The notes: generated from the sequence alone by a model not told the origin. Shown: positions 1 through 9,277, counted from the stretch's first letter. The stretch is DNA of 41,473 bases from Gammaproteobacteria bacterium (GCA_013372875.1 JABXIW010000038.1:1-41473), one strand, 5' to 3'. Translations and numbers: made by a program.

Positions 1-3000
1 AACCCCTTCAGCCACCACCTTAATATCCAGGTTATGAGCAAGAGTAATAATCGAAGCCACTAACTTGCGATCACGCACTGAGTCGTCCAGATCCCAAACG
101 AAGGAACGATCAATTTTTAAGGTATCTATCGGAAAATCTTTTAAGTTGCCCAAAGAGGAGTAGCCCACTCCAAAATCATCCAACGCCAATGAAACGCCCA
201 TATCTTTTAGGGTTTTCATTTGCTGAATTGAGTGCGCCAGATCTTGCATCACCATACCCTCGGTGATCTCAAACTCGATACTGGAAGCTTCTAAGTTGGC
301 TAAATGCAACGCATTCTTTACCGTTTCCCAGAGATCTTCATGATAGAACTGAACCGCCGATAGGTTGATCGCCATTTTGCCGTTAAACAAACCACGTTTT
401 TGCCAATCTCTAACCTGAATACAGGCTTTTTCGATAACTTGTTGACTAATTGGAATGATTAAACCTGACTCTTCTGCTAACGGAATAAATTCATTTGGCA
501 TTACCAGACCGCGCTTTTCATTACGCCAGCGCACCAAGGCTTCAAAGCCGCTGATGGCGCCCGTCTCCAAACACACTTTCGGTTGGTAAAAAACTACAAA
601 CTCATCTCTTTCAATGGCCGTGCGTAAATCATTTTCCAAATTCAAGCGCATCTTGGCCTGCTCATTCATCTGACGAGTATAGAATTGGAATGTATTTTTG
701 CCTTTCTTTTTGGCGTAATACATGGCGGTATCAGCATTACGCAGTAGCTCGTCAGCCGTATCACCATTTTCAGGATACATGACAATACCAATACTCGGAG
801 AAACCATTACCTCGTTGGCAGTGAGCTTGAGGGTATTAGAAAAAGCATCCAGCACCTCTTGTGCTACATTGGCAGGATGACTCCAAGCCGCAACATCTTG
901 CAGGAAGATAATAAATTCATCGCCGCCCAAACGCGCCACAATACCTTTATTGGTTGCCATTACATTTTGTAGATTTGCTGCAACTTCCATCAACAATTCA
1001 TCACCGACACTATGCCCCAAAGAATCATTAATACGCTTAAAATTATCCAGATCGATAAACAATAAAGCGTGTAGATCACCATTTTTCGAGCGGCTTATGA
1101 TGGTTTCAACTTCACTACGGAAGGTATTTCGATTAGGTAAGCTGGTCAGCTGGTCAGTGGTTGCCAAGCGACGTAACTCTTTCTCTGCAATCTTACGGTA
1201 CGTAATGTCGGAGAAAACCCCCACATAGTTAATGACATTACCGTCATTATCCCGCACCACATCAATATTAATATCAATAGGATATGGAGTACCGTCACTA
1301 CGGATCGCTTCCAGCTCACCCTGCCAACTGCCTTTTTCTTCCAGCAAAACCATCAATTTCTGATAGAAATTTTCAGTCATATCCTTAATTGCATTTTCCT
1401 GCATTGGCGCGCCGATCACTTCTTCTTCGGTATAACCTGTAATGGTTTCGAAGGCTTTATTGATAACGATGTATCTCAAGTCCGAATCCAAAATCCAAAC
1501 CGCGTCAGAAATATTTTCAAAAGATTTGGCAATTACACTTAAACGCTGCTCAGCATCTTTAATTTCCGATACATTCTTTAAAGTTCCCGCCATTCGAATC
1601 GGACGACTGCCATCAAACTCAACGCTTTTGCCTTGATCGAGCACCCAGATCCAGCCACCTCTTTCATCGCTCAAACGATAAGTGCTTTCAAAGTGTTTCG
1701 ATTTACCATTGATGTGTGCATTCAAGGCTTGTTTAACATAGGGCAAATCATTCGGGTGAATATTTGAATTGGCTTCCGAGTAACCGCTTCGAATACCGTC
1801 GCGCGGAAAATCTTGATCCCACTCGTTGGATAAGTGCAGCGCTCCAGTATTTAAATCCCAATCCCACAATTCATCACCACTGCCCCACAGCGATAATTTT
1901 AAGCGTTCTTCACTTTCGGCCAATCTCTGTTGGGCGGCACTGCGCTCATTAATTCTGGAGCGATATAAAGAAGTTGCGACAAAAACTGCTGCGGATAAAA
2001 GTAATGCGTATATTAAAAGCGCTATATTGGAAAAATAAGGCGAGGGTAATACTTCAATTTCAAGCGACACAGGCAATTGAGACCAGTTACCATCCTTATT
2101 GGCCGCTAATAATTCAAAACGATAACTGCCCGATTCGAGTTTTGGATATATCGCGCGACGGCCATTCGCGTCTACCTCAATCCAATCCTTATCATAACCG
2201 TCGAGTTTATAGCTATAGCGGTTATATTTGGGGTTAGAAAAATGCATCGCAGAAAATACAATAGCCAATGACGTATCGCCATGAAACAGTCGGATTTTTT
2301 TTGTAATATTGACTGGTAATTGACTGTGGTCAGTTTCGTTTGGCCCTACTTTTGCCGTTTGACTGTTAATCAAGATATCGGTGATCACTGGCGTTGCTGG
2401 AGTTAAATCTTCTTGGTAATCCTTTGGATCGAAATGAATAACCCCATTTATCCCACCCAGAAGTAACTTACCATTTAAGTCCTGAGTTTTAGCACCCAAG
2501 TTAAAGTCGCGGACTGGCTGCCCTTGGGCCTTATCAAAATGGGTCAGGCTGTTATCATTGGTATCAAATCGAAATAACCCTCTGGCTGTAGCGAGCCAAA
2601 GTAAGTGATCGCTATCGGGCTGAATGGAATAAATCACATTATTCAGCATGGAATTATTGCTATTGATGACCTCTATTTCTTGTTTCGTAAAATCGATCTT
2701 ATAAAGTCCATTGAGGTAGGAGCCCACCCATAAACGGCCGTGTATATCCAAATAAAGATCGTAAATAGTTCCTGATAAGCCATTGGGTAGATCATTCACC
2801 AACTCACTCAGCTCGGTAAAAGTTTCTGTGCTGATATTAAATTTTAAAATGCCCTGTTCAGTGGCCAACCAAATAGAATCGCTATTCGGCTCAATTACAA
2901 AACTCAGCACTCGGTTTTTATCATTGAAAAGCTGCTGATCGGCAAGGTAGTGCTGTAACTTACCATTTTCAGTCAGTCGCCAAAGACCACTGCTGCTCGA

Positions 3001-4404
3001 GACCCATAGTTCGGCTTGATAATACTGAGCTGAATAAAGAGTAGCGCCTTCAAAATCCAGCTCTGAGTGCTGCTTGAAATCACCAGTATTTTTGTCATAA
3101 CTCCACAAGCTATCAGCCACCAGAATCCAGATAATGCCATTTTTACCTTCGACAATAGAATTAACTGAATAGCCTTGCACACTCGGTAATTGCAACGCAG
3201 CGTCTTTGACTAGTTGTCGCCCTTGCGGTTTGAGCACGCTGATGCCGTCAAATTCTGTCCCAAACCAATACCAACCATCCGAATCTACCATCAAGGCAAA
3301 TACGGAATCTCCCGCAATAGCATTATTAGCTTCAGCTTGTTGTTGGTAATGTTCAAATTTAATCAGACTTGGGTTTAAACGATAAAGATTAGCTTCGGTG
3401 CCCAACCATAAAACCCCGGTACTATCTTCCAATAGAGCTTTCACTTGTTTGATGCCTACATTGCCTTCTTTCTTGCGACGATAGAAATATTGTTCGCTTT
3501 GCTTAGAGTCTAAATTCACTCGAAACAAACCATCTTTGGTAGTGCCAATCCATAATCGGTTGCCCTGACCAAGCTGTAAGCGACTGATTTCTATAAATTC
3601 ACTATCAAGCCCTAGCGATTTTAAATCCACTAATTCCAAATGTTGACTACTAAGATCCCATTCATACAAAGCCGATTCGGTTAGCACATAAAAGCGCGAC
3701 TCGGTGATTTGTAAGATCTGGACAATGGAATCTAGAGTCATATCGGCGCTAACTTGCTCAAAAAAACCTTGCTCATTTAACTGAGCTAAGAGCCCGCTTT
3801 TTGTTCCTAGCAAAGTTGTTTCAGCAGTATGCTCAATGGCACTTATTTCTTGGTTAACCTCAGGCACGCCAACGGCATTAAGCACAGTAAAAGGTTGAAA
3901 ACTTTGTGTCGCCAATTGGAAATAGGAAATTCCATTACTAGTTCCAACCCAAAGGTTGCCATTTTCTGCTGATGCTAGGCTATAGATTTGATCGGAAGCA
4001 ATGGATAAATTGTCGGCAGCATTATGATAAAAATTCTGGAATACGCCTTTATCCTGCCAAAAGACGCTAAGCCCAGCATCGGTGCCGAGCCAGATATGAC
4101 CATTAGAATCTAGCTCCAATGCAGAAATGCTATCTGAGCTTAAACCATGAGATTGTTTATAAAACTGTGAAATGTCATAACCGTCGTATCGGTTCAGACC
4201 TGCTTCGGTGGCAACCCATATAAAACCTTGTCGATCTTGCACCAGATCGATCACCGAACTATGGGAGATTTCACTTTCGATTTCTATCGCATCTGCTGAT
4301 GATTCTGCGATTAGAGGGACAGGGTTAGATAGCGTCATCAAACAGCAACTAGCGCTTATCAAAAGACGCTTAAAATTACGGTTTAATCTTTGCAAGTCGA
4401 TCAA
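1..4404 (-). CDS. Periplasmic propeller sensor with PAS, GGDEF and EAL domains (partial, 3' end outside window)
   Basis: A cyclic-di-GMP signalling protein of at least 1468 residues. The chosen start is a TTG six bases after GGGAG; it gives a basic and then hydrophobic signal peptide. An ATG at 4338 is the alternative. Residues about 40-690 are repeated segments of the type IWVATEAGLNRYDG, typical of two-component-regulator propellers (Reg_prop), followed by a Y_Y_Y domain (about 700-785) and one membrane helix (about 790-812). Inside the cell come two PAS-like segments (about 830-1070), a GGDEF domain with an intact GGDEF at 1160-1164, and an EAL domain with FEALVRW (E1288), EITEG, DDFGVGYSSL and a final KVVAEGV at the window edge. 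The RxxD inhibitory site is missing (ATNK at that place). Both catalytic motifs look intact, so synthesis, hydrolysis or both are possible. The ligand is unknown; propeller sensors of this architecture often read polysaccharide breakdown products. Confidence 0.9.
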   Translation of the reverse strand, partial: MIDLQRLNRNFKRLLISASCCLMTLSNPVPLIAESSADAIEIESEISHSSVIDLVQDRQGFIWVATEAGLNRYDGYDISQFYKQSHGLSSDSISALELDSNGHIWLGTDAGLSVFWQDKGVFQNFYHNAADNLSIASDQIYSLASAENGNLWVGTSNGISYFQLATQSFQPFTVLNAVGVPEVNQEISAIEHTAETTLLGTKSGLLAQLNEQGFFEQVSADMTLDSIVQILQITESRFYVLTESALYEWDLSSQHLELVDLKSLGLDSEFIEISRLQLGQGNRLWIGTTKDGLFRVNLDSKQSEQYFYRRKKEGNVGIKQVKALLEDSTGVLWLGTEANLYRLNPSLIKFEHYQQQAEANNAIAGDSVFALMVDSDGWYWFGTEFDGISVLKPQGRQLVKDAALQLPSVQGYSVNSIVEGKNGIIWILVADSLWSYDKNTGDFKQHSELDFEGATLYSAQYYQAELWVSSSSGLWRLTENGKLQHYLADQQLFNDKNRVLSFVIEPNSDSIWLATEQGILKFNISTETFTELSELVNDLPNGLSGTIYDLYLDIHGRLWVGSYLNGLYKIDFTKQEIEVINSNNSMLNNVIYSIQPDSDHLLWLATARGLFRFDTNDNSLTHFDKAQGQPVRDFNLGAKTQDLNGKLLLGGINGVIHFDPKDYQEDLTPATPVITDILINSQTAKVGPNETDHSQLPVNITKKIRLFHGDTSLAIVFSAMHFSNPKYNRYSYKLDGYDKDWIEVDANGRRAIYPKLESGSYRFELLAANKDGNWSQLPVSLEIEVLPSPYFSNIALLIYALLLSAAVFVATSLYRSRINERSAAQQRLAESEERLKLSLWGSGDELWDWDLNTGALHLSNEWDQDFPRDGIRSGYSEANSNIHPNDLPYVKQALNAHINGKSKHFESTYRLSDERGGWIWVLDQGKSVEFDGSRPIRMAGTLKNVSEIKDAEQRLSVIAKSFENISDAVWILDSDLRYIVINKAFETITGYTEEEVIGAPMQENAIKDMTENFYQKLMVLLEEKGSWQGELEAIRSDGTPYPIDINIDVVRDNDGNVINYVGVFSDITYRKIAEKELRRLATTDQLTSLPNRNTFRSEVETIISRSKNGDLHALLFIDLDNFKRINDSLGHSVGDELLMEVAANLQNVMATNKGIVARLGGDEFIIFLQDVAAWSHPANVAQEVLDAFSNTLKLTANEVMVSPSIGIVMYPENGDTADELLRNADTAMYYAKKKGKNTFQFYTRQMNEQAKMRLNLENDLRTAIERDEFVVFYQPKVCLETGAISGFEALVRWRNEKRGLVMPNEFIPLAEESGLIIPISQQVIEKACIQVRDWQKRGLFNGKMAINLSAVQFYHEDLWETVKNALHLANLEASSIEFEITEGMVMQDLAHSIQQMKTLKDMGVSLALDDFGVGYSSLGNLKDFPIDTLKIDRSFVWDLDDSVRDRKLVASIITLAHNLDIKVVAEGV

Positions 4405-4542
4405 TGATATCTCCCAGTCCTGAACAAAAATCAGGGTTGATTTGTTTATAGTTTCGGTTAATTTTATTTAAAAATCAAAGAAATAAGCGCAAATTGTACT
4501 AAAGTTGCTAACTTACTCGTATGCAAAAAATATTTCCTAATA

Positions 4543-4561
4543 GATATTGATAATTTCTATT
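4543..4561 (+). promoter_or_regulatory. Possible Fur box
   Basis: GATATTGATAATTTCTATT matches 14 of 19 positions of the classical Fur consensus GATAATGATAATCATTATC. It lies 43 bp before the ATG of the DUF599 gene, in the gap between two divergent genes. Neither neighbour has an obvious link with iron, and the region is AT-rich, so this is a weak call. Confidence 0.25.
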
Positions 4562-4604
4562 GCTCATGGCACTTTGACGGTATCAATTTTTGTTATTAGT
4601 GCCG

Positions 4605-5336
4605 ATGCAAACACTAGCATTTTTACCCTTATTGGATTGGCTAGCATTAGCCAGCTTCCTAACCATGTGGATTGGTTACACCTTGATCGCTCGTCATTGG
4701 CAAAAAAGTAAACCAACCATCGCCAACCAACTAGCTGCCAATCGCAAAGAATGGATTGAACAAATGATTGAGCGAGATGTGCGCATTTCTGACATCACTA
4801 GTTTAGGGATTTTGCAAAGAAACGTTACTTTCTTTGCTTCTACCACCATTTTTATCATTGCAGGTTTGTTGACCGTTTTAGGCTCATCCAACAAAGCCAT
4901 TCAGTTGTTAAAATCCCTGCCATGGATTGAGGTGGAATCTCACGCCTCTTGGGAAATCAAAGTCCTACTTTTGGTAGTTTCTTTTTCTTACGCCTTTTTT
5001 AAATTCACTTGGGCCATGCGTCAATACAACTTTTGCATCGTTTTATTTGGTGCGGCGCCGCAAGCTAATAGCAATAAAAAAGATAAAATTTTATTTATTA
5101 AACATTGTAATTGGTTACTAACTCGTGCCACCAACTCTTTCAATTATGGCTTACGCGCCTACAGCTTTGCTTTAGCCGCCCTATGCTGGTTTATCAATGC
5201 CTGGGTCTTTATCGCCTGCAGCTCTTTTGTGGTTTGGGTGCTTTATCGACGCGAATTTAAATCAAACACCTTAGCCGCGCTTTACAACGCCAGCCATCAC
5301 AACAACGAAAAGCCCTTGTCAGAAAACTCTGACTAA
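4605..5336 (+). CDS. DUF599 family membrane protein
   Basis: An integral membrane protein of about 243 residues, of unknown function. It has four or five hydrophobic stretches: near the N-terminus (LPLLDWLALASFLTMWIG), two in the middle, and a long C-terminal pair. The middle part, with RNVTFFASTTIFIIAGLL and FFKFTWAMRQYNFC, is the pattern I associate with the DUF599 family. Three starts are possible in frame (TTG 4590, GTG 4599, ATG 4605), none with a clear ribosome binding site; the ATG is used. The gene converges on the DsbA-like gene, whose stop lies one base beyond its own. It is divergent from the large sensor gene. Confidence 0.8.
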   Translation: MQTLAFLPLLDWLALASFLTMWIGYTLIARHWQKSKPTIANQLAANRKEWIEQMIERDVRISDITSLGILQRNVTFFASTTIFIIAGLLTVLGSSNKAIQLLKSLPWIEVESHASWEIKVLLLVVSFSYAFFKFTWAMRQYNFCIVLFGAAPQANSNKKDKILFIKHCNWLLTRATNSFNYGLRAYSFALAALCWFINAWVFIACSSFVVWVLYRREFKSNTLAALYNASHHNNEKPLSENSD

Positions 5337-5337
5337 G

Positions 5338-5901
5338 TTATTTACGTTTTAACTCTTCGAGGGTTTCAGCAAAGGCTGCCACACTGGCAGTACTTTTTGC
5401 ATCAACGGCATATTGCCCTTTGACTACCGCCGTTGGCACATAACGAACTTGATATTGTTTTGCTTTATCTTGTGCTTGTTGGATGCGACTAAACAGCTCC
5501 CTAGAATTTAAAGTTTCGATTAGCGGTTCTTGTTCAACGCCTAGGCTTATCAAAGACTCAATCATGTTGTTAAGATCTTTAACGTCGACTTTTTGCTGAA
5601 TAATTTCTTGCTTAAATGCATCAACCGTTGCCTCATCAAGCGACAGCATTTGCATCGCCATTTGAATTTTTGCTGCCGCCCGCCATTCGGGCCGTGCAAT
5701 CAATGGCAACTGTTCAAAGCCACTTAAATCAACCTTTTGCTCGATCATCAAGCATGAATGGCAACCCAGCCAGCTAAAATACAAGTTATCACTAGCAACT
5801 AGTTTCTCATGTTGGATCTGCCAATAGGTGTCTGCTTTAACCGCTGACAAAAATAAGCCACTAAAACTCGCCAACAGTACTAACAGTTTTAATTTAACCA
5901 C
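5338..5901 (-). CDS. DsbA-like periplasmic thiol:disulfide oxidoreductase
   Basis: A 187-residue exported thioredoxin-fold protein. It begins at GTG with AAGG eight bases upstream and has a clear signal peptide (KLKLLVLLASFSGLFLSA). After it, YFSWLGCHSC carries the CxxC pair C47/C50, a helical insert follows, and VRYVPTAVVKGQYAV contains the cis-proline loop and the typical last strand of DsbA. The dipeptide between the cysteines is HS rather than PH, so the redox potential may differ from that of DsbA. Its place directly downstream of cytochrome c4 matches the cc4-dsbA pairing of pseudomonads, which supports the assignment. Expected role: introduction of disulfides into exported proteins; several secreted proteins in this window have even numbers of cysteines. 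Confidence 0.8.
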   Translation of the reverse strand: MVKLKLLVLLASFSGLFLSAVKADTYWQIQHEKLVASDNLYFSWLGCHSCLMIEQKVDLSGFEQLPLIARPEWRAAAKIQMAMQMLSLDEATVDAFKQEIIQQKVDVKDLNNMIESLISLGVEQEPLIETLNSRELFSRIQQAQDKAKQYQVRYVPTAVVKGQYAVDAKSTASVAAFAETLEELKRK

Positions 5902-5960
5902 AGGGATACCTTATACCTTAATAGCGGGCACTTATTGCTACCCGTAAAATTTTCTCATAA

Positions 5961-5987
5961 AAAAAGGTAACGCATGGTTACCTTTTT
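5961..5987 (-). terminator. Intrinsic terminator after cytochrome c4
   Basis: A hairpin with arms AAAAAGGTAAC and GTTACCTTTTT around a short loop ends in a T-run on either strand. It lies 26 bp after the cytochrome c4 stop and before the dsbA-like gene, so the latter may need its own promoter or partial readthrough. Confidence 0.75.
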
Positions 5988-6012
5988 ATTCAAGCTCTAA
6001 ACCAAGCTAAGC

Positions 6013-6639
6013 CTAGTGCAAACCTAACATAAAGTTTGCAACCGCTTCAATTTGCTTGTCTGACATACGCACTGCGATGTCGCGCATCACGCCATTGTCA
6101 TCATTGTTACGCTCAGCTGAGGCAAAGGCTTTTAATTGCTTAATTGCATATTCAGGGAATTGACCTGATACAGAAGGGAAGCCTGCAGCATCTAAACCTT
6201 TACCGTTTGCACCATGACAAGCAGTACAAGCTGGCACACCGCGCTCTGCATCACCTTGGAAATAGATAGTTTTACCTAATTCCAACATATCCTTATTTAC
6301 AGCACCCAACTGAGTTTGCTGTGCCGAGAAGAAAGCTGCGATATCCGCCGCATCCTCTTCGCTCACATTGCCCCAAAGACCAGCCATTTGCGCACCCGCA
6401 CGACCTTTGCCGGCTTCTTTCGCGCCTAAACGGAAATCTTCAATTTGCTTTAATAGGTATTTTTCGTTTTGACCAGCTAATTTTGGCCATTGAGCATTAA
6501 TACTGTTTCCATCTTTACCATGACATGCCGCGCATTGTGCCGCTTTTTGCGCACCTGCAGTTACATCGCCAGCTTCAACAGAACTAGAAACCGCTAAACT
6601 AGAGCCTAATAATAGAGCTAATACAGCTACTTTTTTCAT
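6013..6639 (-). CDS. Cytochrome c4, diheme periplasmic electron carrier
   Basis: A 208-residue exported protein with a typical signal peptide ending SSSVEA. Two cytochrome c domains follow: the first heme site is CAACH (C36, C39, H40) with M85 as the likely axial ligand, the second is CTACH (C138, C141, H142) with M185 or M192. Length and the two similar halves are those of cytochrome c4, a membrane-associated donor to terminal oxidases such as cbb3. The ATG has GAAGGTAG upstream. The gene is divergent from engB, as in pseudomonads, and ends at a strong hairpin terminator. Confidence 0.93.
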   Translation of the reverse strand: MKKVAVLALLLGSSLAVSSSVEAGDVTAGAQKAAQCAACHGKDGNSINAQWPKLAGQNEKYLLKQIEDFRLGAKEAGKGRAGAQMAGLWGNVSEEDAADIAAFFSAQQTQLGAVNKDMLELGKTIYFQGDAERGVPACTACHGANGKGLDAAGFPSVSGQFPEYAIKQLKAFASAERNNDDNGVMRDIAVRMSDKQIEAVANFMLGLH

Positions 6640-6779
6640 CTTACTACCTTCAAAAAATCAGAAATTGCTAGGCCAAATACTATTCCTAGCCAAAAATCTT
6701 GAGGAAATTACAAAAGTTCGGTGAATTATAGGGAACTAACCAGTAAAATGCCATCTTTCCTAAGCAAAAATCAACGAAT

Positions 6780-7382
6780 ATGAATTACCAGCAAGCTAAA
6801 TACTTACTCGGAGCCGCCAAACTGCACCAATTGCCTGAAGATCAAGGCATTGAAGTCGCGTTTGCTGGCCGCTCTAATGCTGGTAAATCAAGTGCTTTGA
6901 ATACTCTTACCCAACAAAAAAGCCTAGCTCGCACCAGTAAAACTCCCGGTCGAACCCAATTAATCAACGTTTTTACCTTGGATGAAGGTCGCCGCCTGAT
7001 TGACTTGCCAGGCTATGGCTATGCCAAAGTACCACAAGCCATGAAAGAGCAATGGCAAGCTGAGCTAGGAAAATACCTACAAAGTCGTAAATGCTTACGC
7101 GGTCTGGTGTTGCTGATGGATATTCGTCATTTCTTAAAAGATACCGATGTGCAGATGTTGCAATGGGCCGCCAGTGTTGATCTTCCTGTACATTGCCTTT
7201 TAAGCAAAGCTGATAAACTCAAATCAGGCGCTAAGTCTAAAGCCCTCATGCAGTGTAAAAAGCAATTAAAAGAGCTGCACCCTGAAGCGAGTGCACAAGC
7301 CTTTTCTTCGTTAAAACGGGTCGGGTTGGATCAGCTCTACGCCAAATTGGACTTTTGGTACGATCCACCAATGCTGGACTGA
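6780..7382 (+). CDS. engB: EngB (YihA/YsxC) ribosome biogenesis GTPase
   Basis: A 200-residue TRAFAC-class GTPase needed for assembly of the large ribosomal subunit and usually essential. The G motifs are plain: G1 [10 protein letters not shown]2 TPGRTQ, G3 DLPGYGYA, and G4 SKADK in place of the usual TKAD. Length fits the family. The start is the only ATG that includes the conserved N-terminal segment; no Shine-Dalgarno sequence is evident. The gene is usually close to polA in gammaproteobacteria; here the polyamine genes lie between the two. Confidence 0.96.
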   Translation: MNYQQAKYLLGAAKLHQLPEDQGIEVAFAGRSNAGKSSALNTLTQQKSLARTSKTPGRTQLINVFTLDEGRRLIDLPGYGYAKVPQAMKEQWQAELGKYLQSRKCLRGLVLLMDIRHFLKDTDVQMLQWAASVDLPVHCLLSKADKLKSGAKSKALMQCKKQLKELHPEASAQAFSSLKRVGLDQLYAKLDFWYDPPMLD

Positions 7383-7410
7383 CAGTAAGCCCAGCATCAG
7401 TTTCTTTTTT
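7371..7410 (+). terminator. Probable terminator of engB
   Basis: Arms ATGCTGG (7371-7377) and CCAGCAT (7391-7397) surround the engB stop codon and are followed by a run of mostly T (7401-7410). The left arm lies within the last codons of engB. Confidence 0.5.
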
Positions 7411-8269
7411 AGTCGTTCTTAATCAGTCCTTTCAACCCTTTTTTAGCAAAACTCGGTAAAGCAAAGGCAGCTTGGTGCAAACAAGCATTGTAATAATCGA
7501 ACTCCAAACCCGAGCTCTCAACTCGTTTGCCATCAAAATCCTTTAAGGGATCATAGCGTTTGCTGGCAAATGTGAAACTCCAAAGGCCGCCGGGATAGGT
7601 CAAATTAGAAAAACTATATAAATAACAAGCTGGAAAAACTTGATTCAATACTTTTAATAAGGACTGCTGAATATCCATGGCATACCACGAGGATTCACCT
7701 TGAGAAACCACAATCCCATCATCGGCCAAGCAGTTATAGACGTCTTTATAAAAGTCGACGCCGAATAAGGGCTGCGCCGGGCCAATCGGATCGGTGGAAT
7801 CCACAATAATGACATCAAACTTTTCTTGGGTATTTTTTACAAACTCCACTCCATCGCCAATGATCAAGTTCATTTTAGGGTGATCCAGATCTTTTGAGGT
7901 TTGCGGAATATGTTGACGACAGGCCTCAACCACCATGCCATCAATTTCCACCATGGTGCACTTCTCAACCGACTCATGTCGTAGCACTTCTCGTGCGGTA
8001 CCACCGTCGCCGCCACCAATCACTAAAACATTTTTCGGATTTGGATGAGTAAACATAGGCACATGAGTAATCATGTCATGATAAGCAAACTCATCGCGCT
8101 CAGTAACCATGATCAAACCATCATTCAGCAGCATCTTGCCATGACCTTTGGTTTCAACTACATCTACCGTTTGGAATTCACTTTTACCAGAAAATAAGAC
8201 TTTTTCCACTTTAAGACGTAAGCCTAAAAAATCTTTAAATTTTTCTTCAACCCATAAATCAGAGTTCAT
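7409..8269 (-). CDS. speE: Spermidine synthase (SpeE)
   Basis: Transfers the aminopropyl group of decarboxylated S-adenosylmethionine to putrescine. The 286-residue length fits the short bacterial enzyme. Visible landmarks are VLVIGGGDGGTAREVLRH (nucleotide-binding loop), MVEID, the gatekeeping segment VDSTDPIGPAQPLF and the conserved SQGESSWY. The ATG has a good AGGAG upstream. The start overlaps the end of the S-adenosylmethionine decarboxylase gene by 11 bp, so the two are cotranscribed and probably translationally coupled. Together with speB and speA on the other strand, the set covers arginine to spermidine. Confidence 0.96.
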   Translation of the reverse strand: MNSDLWVEEKFKDFLGLRLKVEKVLFSGKSEFQTVDVVETKGHGKMLLNDGLIMVTERDEFAYHDMITHVPMFTHPNPKNVLVIGGGDGGTAREVLRHESVEKCTMVEIDGMVVEACRQHIPQTSKDLDHPKMNLIIGDGVEFVKNTQEKFDVIIVDSTDPIGPAQPLFGVDFYKDVYNCLADDGIVVSQGESSWYAMDIQQSLLKVLNQVFPACYLYSFSNLTYPGGLWSFTFASKRYDPLKDFDGKRVESSGLEFDYYNACLHQAAFALPSFAKKGLKGLIKND

Positions 8270-9221
8270 AATTATCTCCTGCTAAATCCAAACGGCGCGG
8301 CTGGCCAAATTCAATTTGCGGTCTTAAATAAGTTGCAAAATTAACACAATAACCATTATCTAAAACTGACTCTACCAAGTCTTTACTAATATAGAAATCT
8401 GGCAAATGAGCTTGTGCTTGGCTCATAAAGTCTTCCGCATTAAAGGTCACCAAATCAAATGAAGCAGGCTTTAAAATATCCAAAAGGGTTGGCGTCAATT
8501 CGATCAAATTTAAATTCGACTCAAAACTCACATAGCTTGAATGGGCTTGCGGCGTAATGTGAATGGTTAAATAATCGCTGCCACGCAAGGCATTCAATGA
8601 ATAGCCAAAAGGTTCGAAAGCAAAATCATCCAACTCAAAATCTGCAAGCCATTCATCCAATCGTAGAAACTCACGGATATCCGTTACTGATAACCCCTCG
8701 TCAGTCAAATGCTCGGAAGCATCCTTACTAATTTGGTAGGCCAGCAACTCATAAGTTTTGTCAGATGCTTCTGCTTGATATGCTTGATTGGAGTGAAACA
8801 AATAATTGTGATGAGAATACATTTCACCAAAGCGATAAGCCTTGCCTGGAGTGTGCGACTTGAGCAGTTTCACATCGTCAATAAAGTTAGTCGGCTGGGC
8901 ATAAGCAAAGTGCTCATTTTTACGCTGGTAAATGACCTGCAACACCAAACTTGGATCGATGGCTTGTAAAAAATACTCTACCGCATTCACGAGCCGTGTG
9001 TTGCCGCAAGTTAAAATCACCAAATGATCTTGCCATACAAACAAACTTGATTCCGATAACAAAAACGCTTTGCAATGCTCGTTACTGATAGACGATAAAA
9101 TTTTGGCCTGACAATGCTCAACCATTTGCGCCCAGAAGGCATCATCAAAATCAGTTAGTAAGGACAAGCGACCTGCATCAATGATAATTTCCGCTTTTTT
9201 TTCTGAGCCTTCAAAAAACAA
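8259..9221 (-). CDS. speD: S-adenosylmethionine decarboxylase proenzyme, eukaryotic-type (class 2)
   Basis: Makes decarboxylated S-adenosylmethionine, the aminopropyl donor for SpeE. The 320-residue protein does not look like E. coli SpeD but like the plant and animal enzyme. It starts FFEGSEKKAEI (compare FFEGTEKLLEV in human). It has the self-cleavage site LLSESSLFV (E57|S58, where S58 becomes the pyruvoyl group) and LTCGNT with the catalytic cysteine C72. GYSLN (S208), IHITP (H221) and SYVSFESNL follow in the same order and spacing as the human processing residues. The start is TTG with GAGGG in good position. No ATG is available near this end. The class 2 assignment rests on remembered family sequences, and the match is long and ordered. 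Confidence 0.93.
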   Translation of the reverse strand: MFFEGSEKKAEIIIDAGRLSLLTDFDDAFWAQMVEHCQAKILSSISNEHCKAFLLSESSLFVWQDHLVILTCGNTRLVNAVEYFLQAIDPSLVLQVIYQRKNEHFAYAQPTNFIDDVKLLKSHTPGKAYRFGEMYSHHNYLFHSNQAYQAEASDKTYELLAYQISKDASEHLTDEGLSVTDIREFLRLDEWLADFELDDFAFEPFGYSLNALRGSDYLTIHITPQAHSSYVSFESNLNLIELTPTLLDILKPASFDLVTFNAEDFMSQAQAHLPDFYISKDLVESVLDNGYCVNFATYLRPQIEFGQPRRLDLAGDNYEL

Positions 9222-9243
9222 AGATCCACCCTCTTAATTGGTT

Positions 9244-9257
9244 CTCATAGGCATGAG
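9244..9257. repeat. Inverted repeat CTCAT/ATGAG between speD and speB
   Basis: Arms CTCAT and ATGAG are separated by AGGC. It lies five bases from the larger palindrome at 9262-9277 in the divergent spe control region. It is short enough to be chance, but its place is suggestive. Confidence 0.3.
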
Positions 9258-9261
9258 CTAA

Positions 9262-9277
9262 GGTTGTATGTACAACC
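9262..9277. promoter_or_regulatory. Palindromic operator candidate of the divergent spe genes
   Basis: GGTTGTATGTACAACC is a pair of 7-bp arms with a 2-bp spacer. It lies about 41 bp upstream of the speD start and about 118 bp upstream of the speB ATG, where one dimeric regulator could control both transcripts. I do not recognise the regulator. Confidence 0.45.

Noticed and set aside
8259..9221. A fusion or unrelated gene upstream of speE because it does not resemble E. coli SpeD
   Set aside because: Ordered motifs match the class 2 enzyme from end to end, so it is a different type of the same activity.
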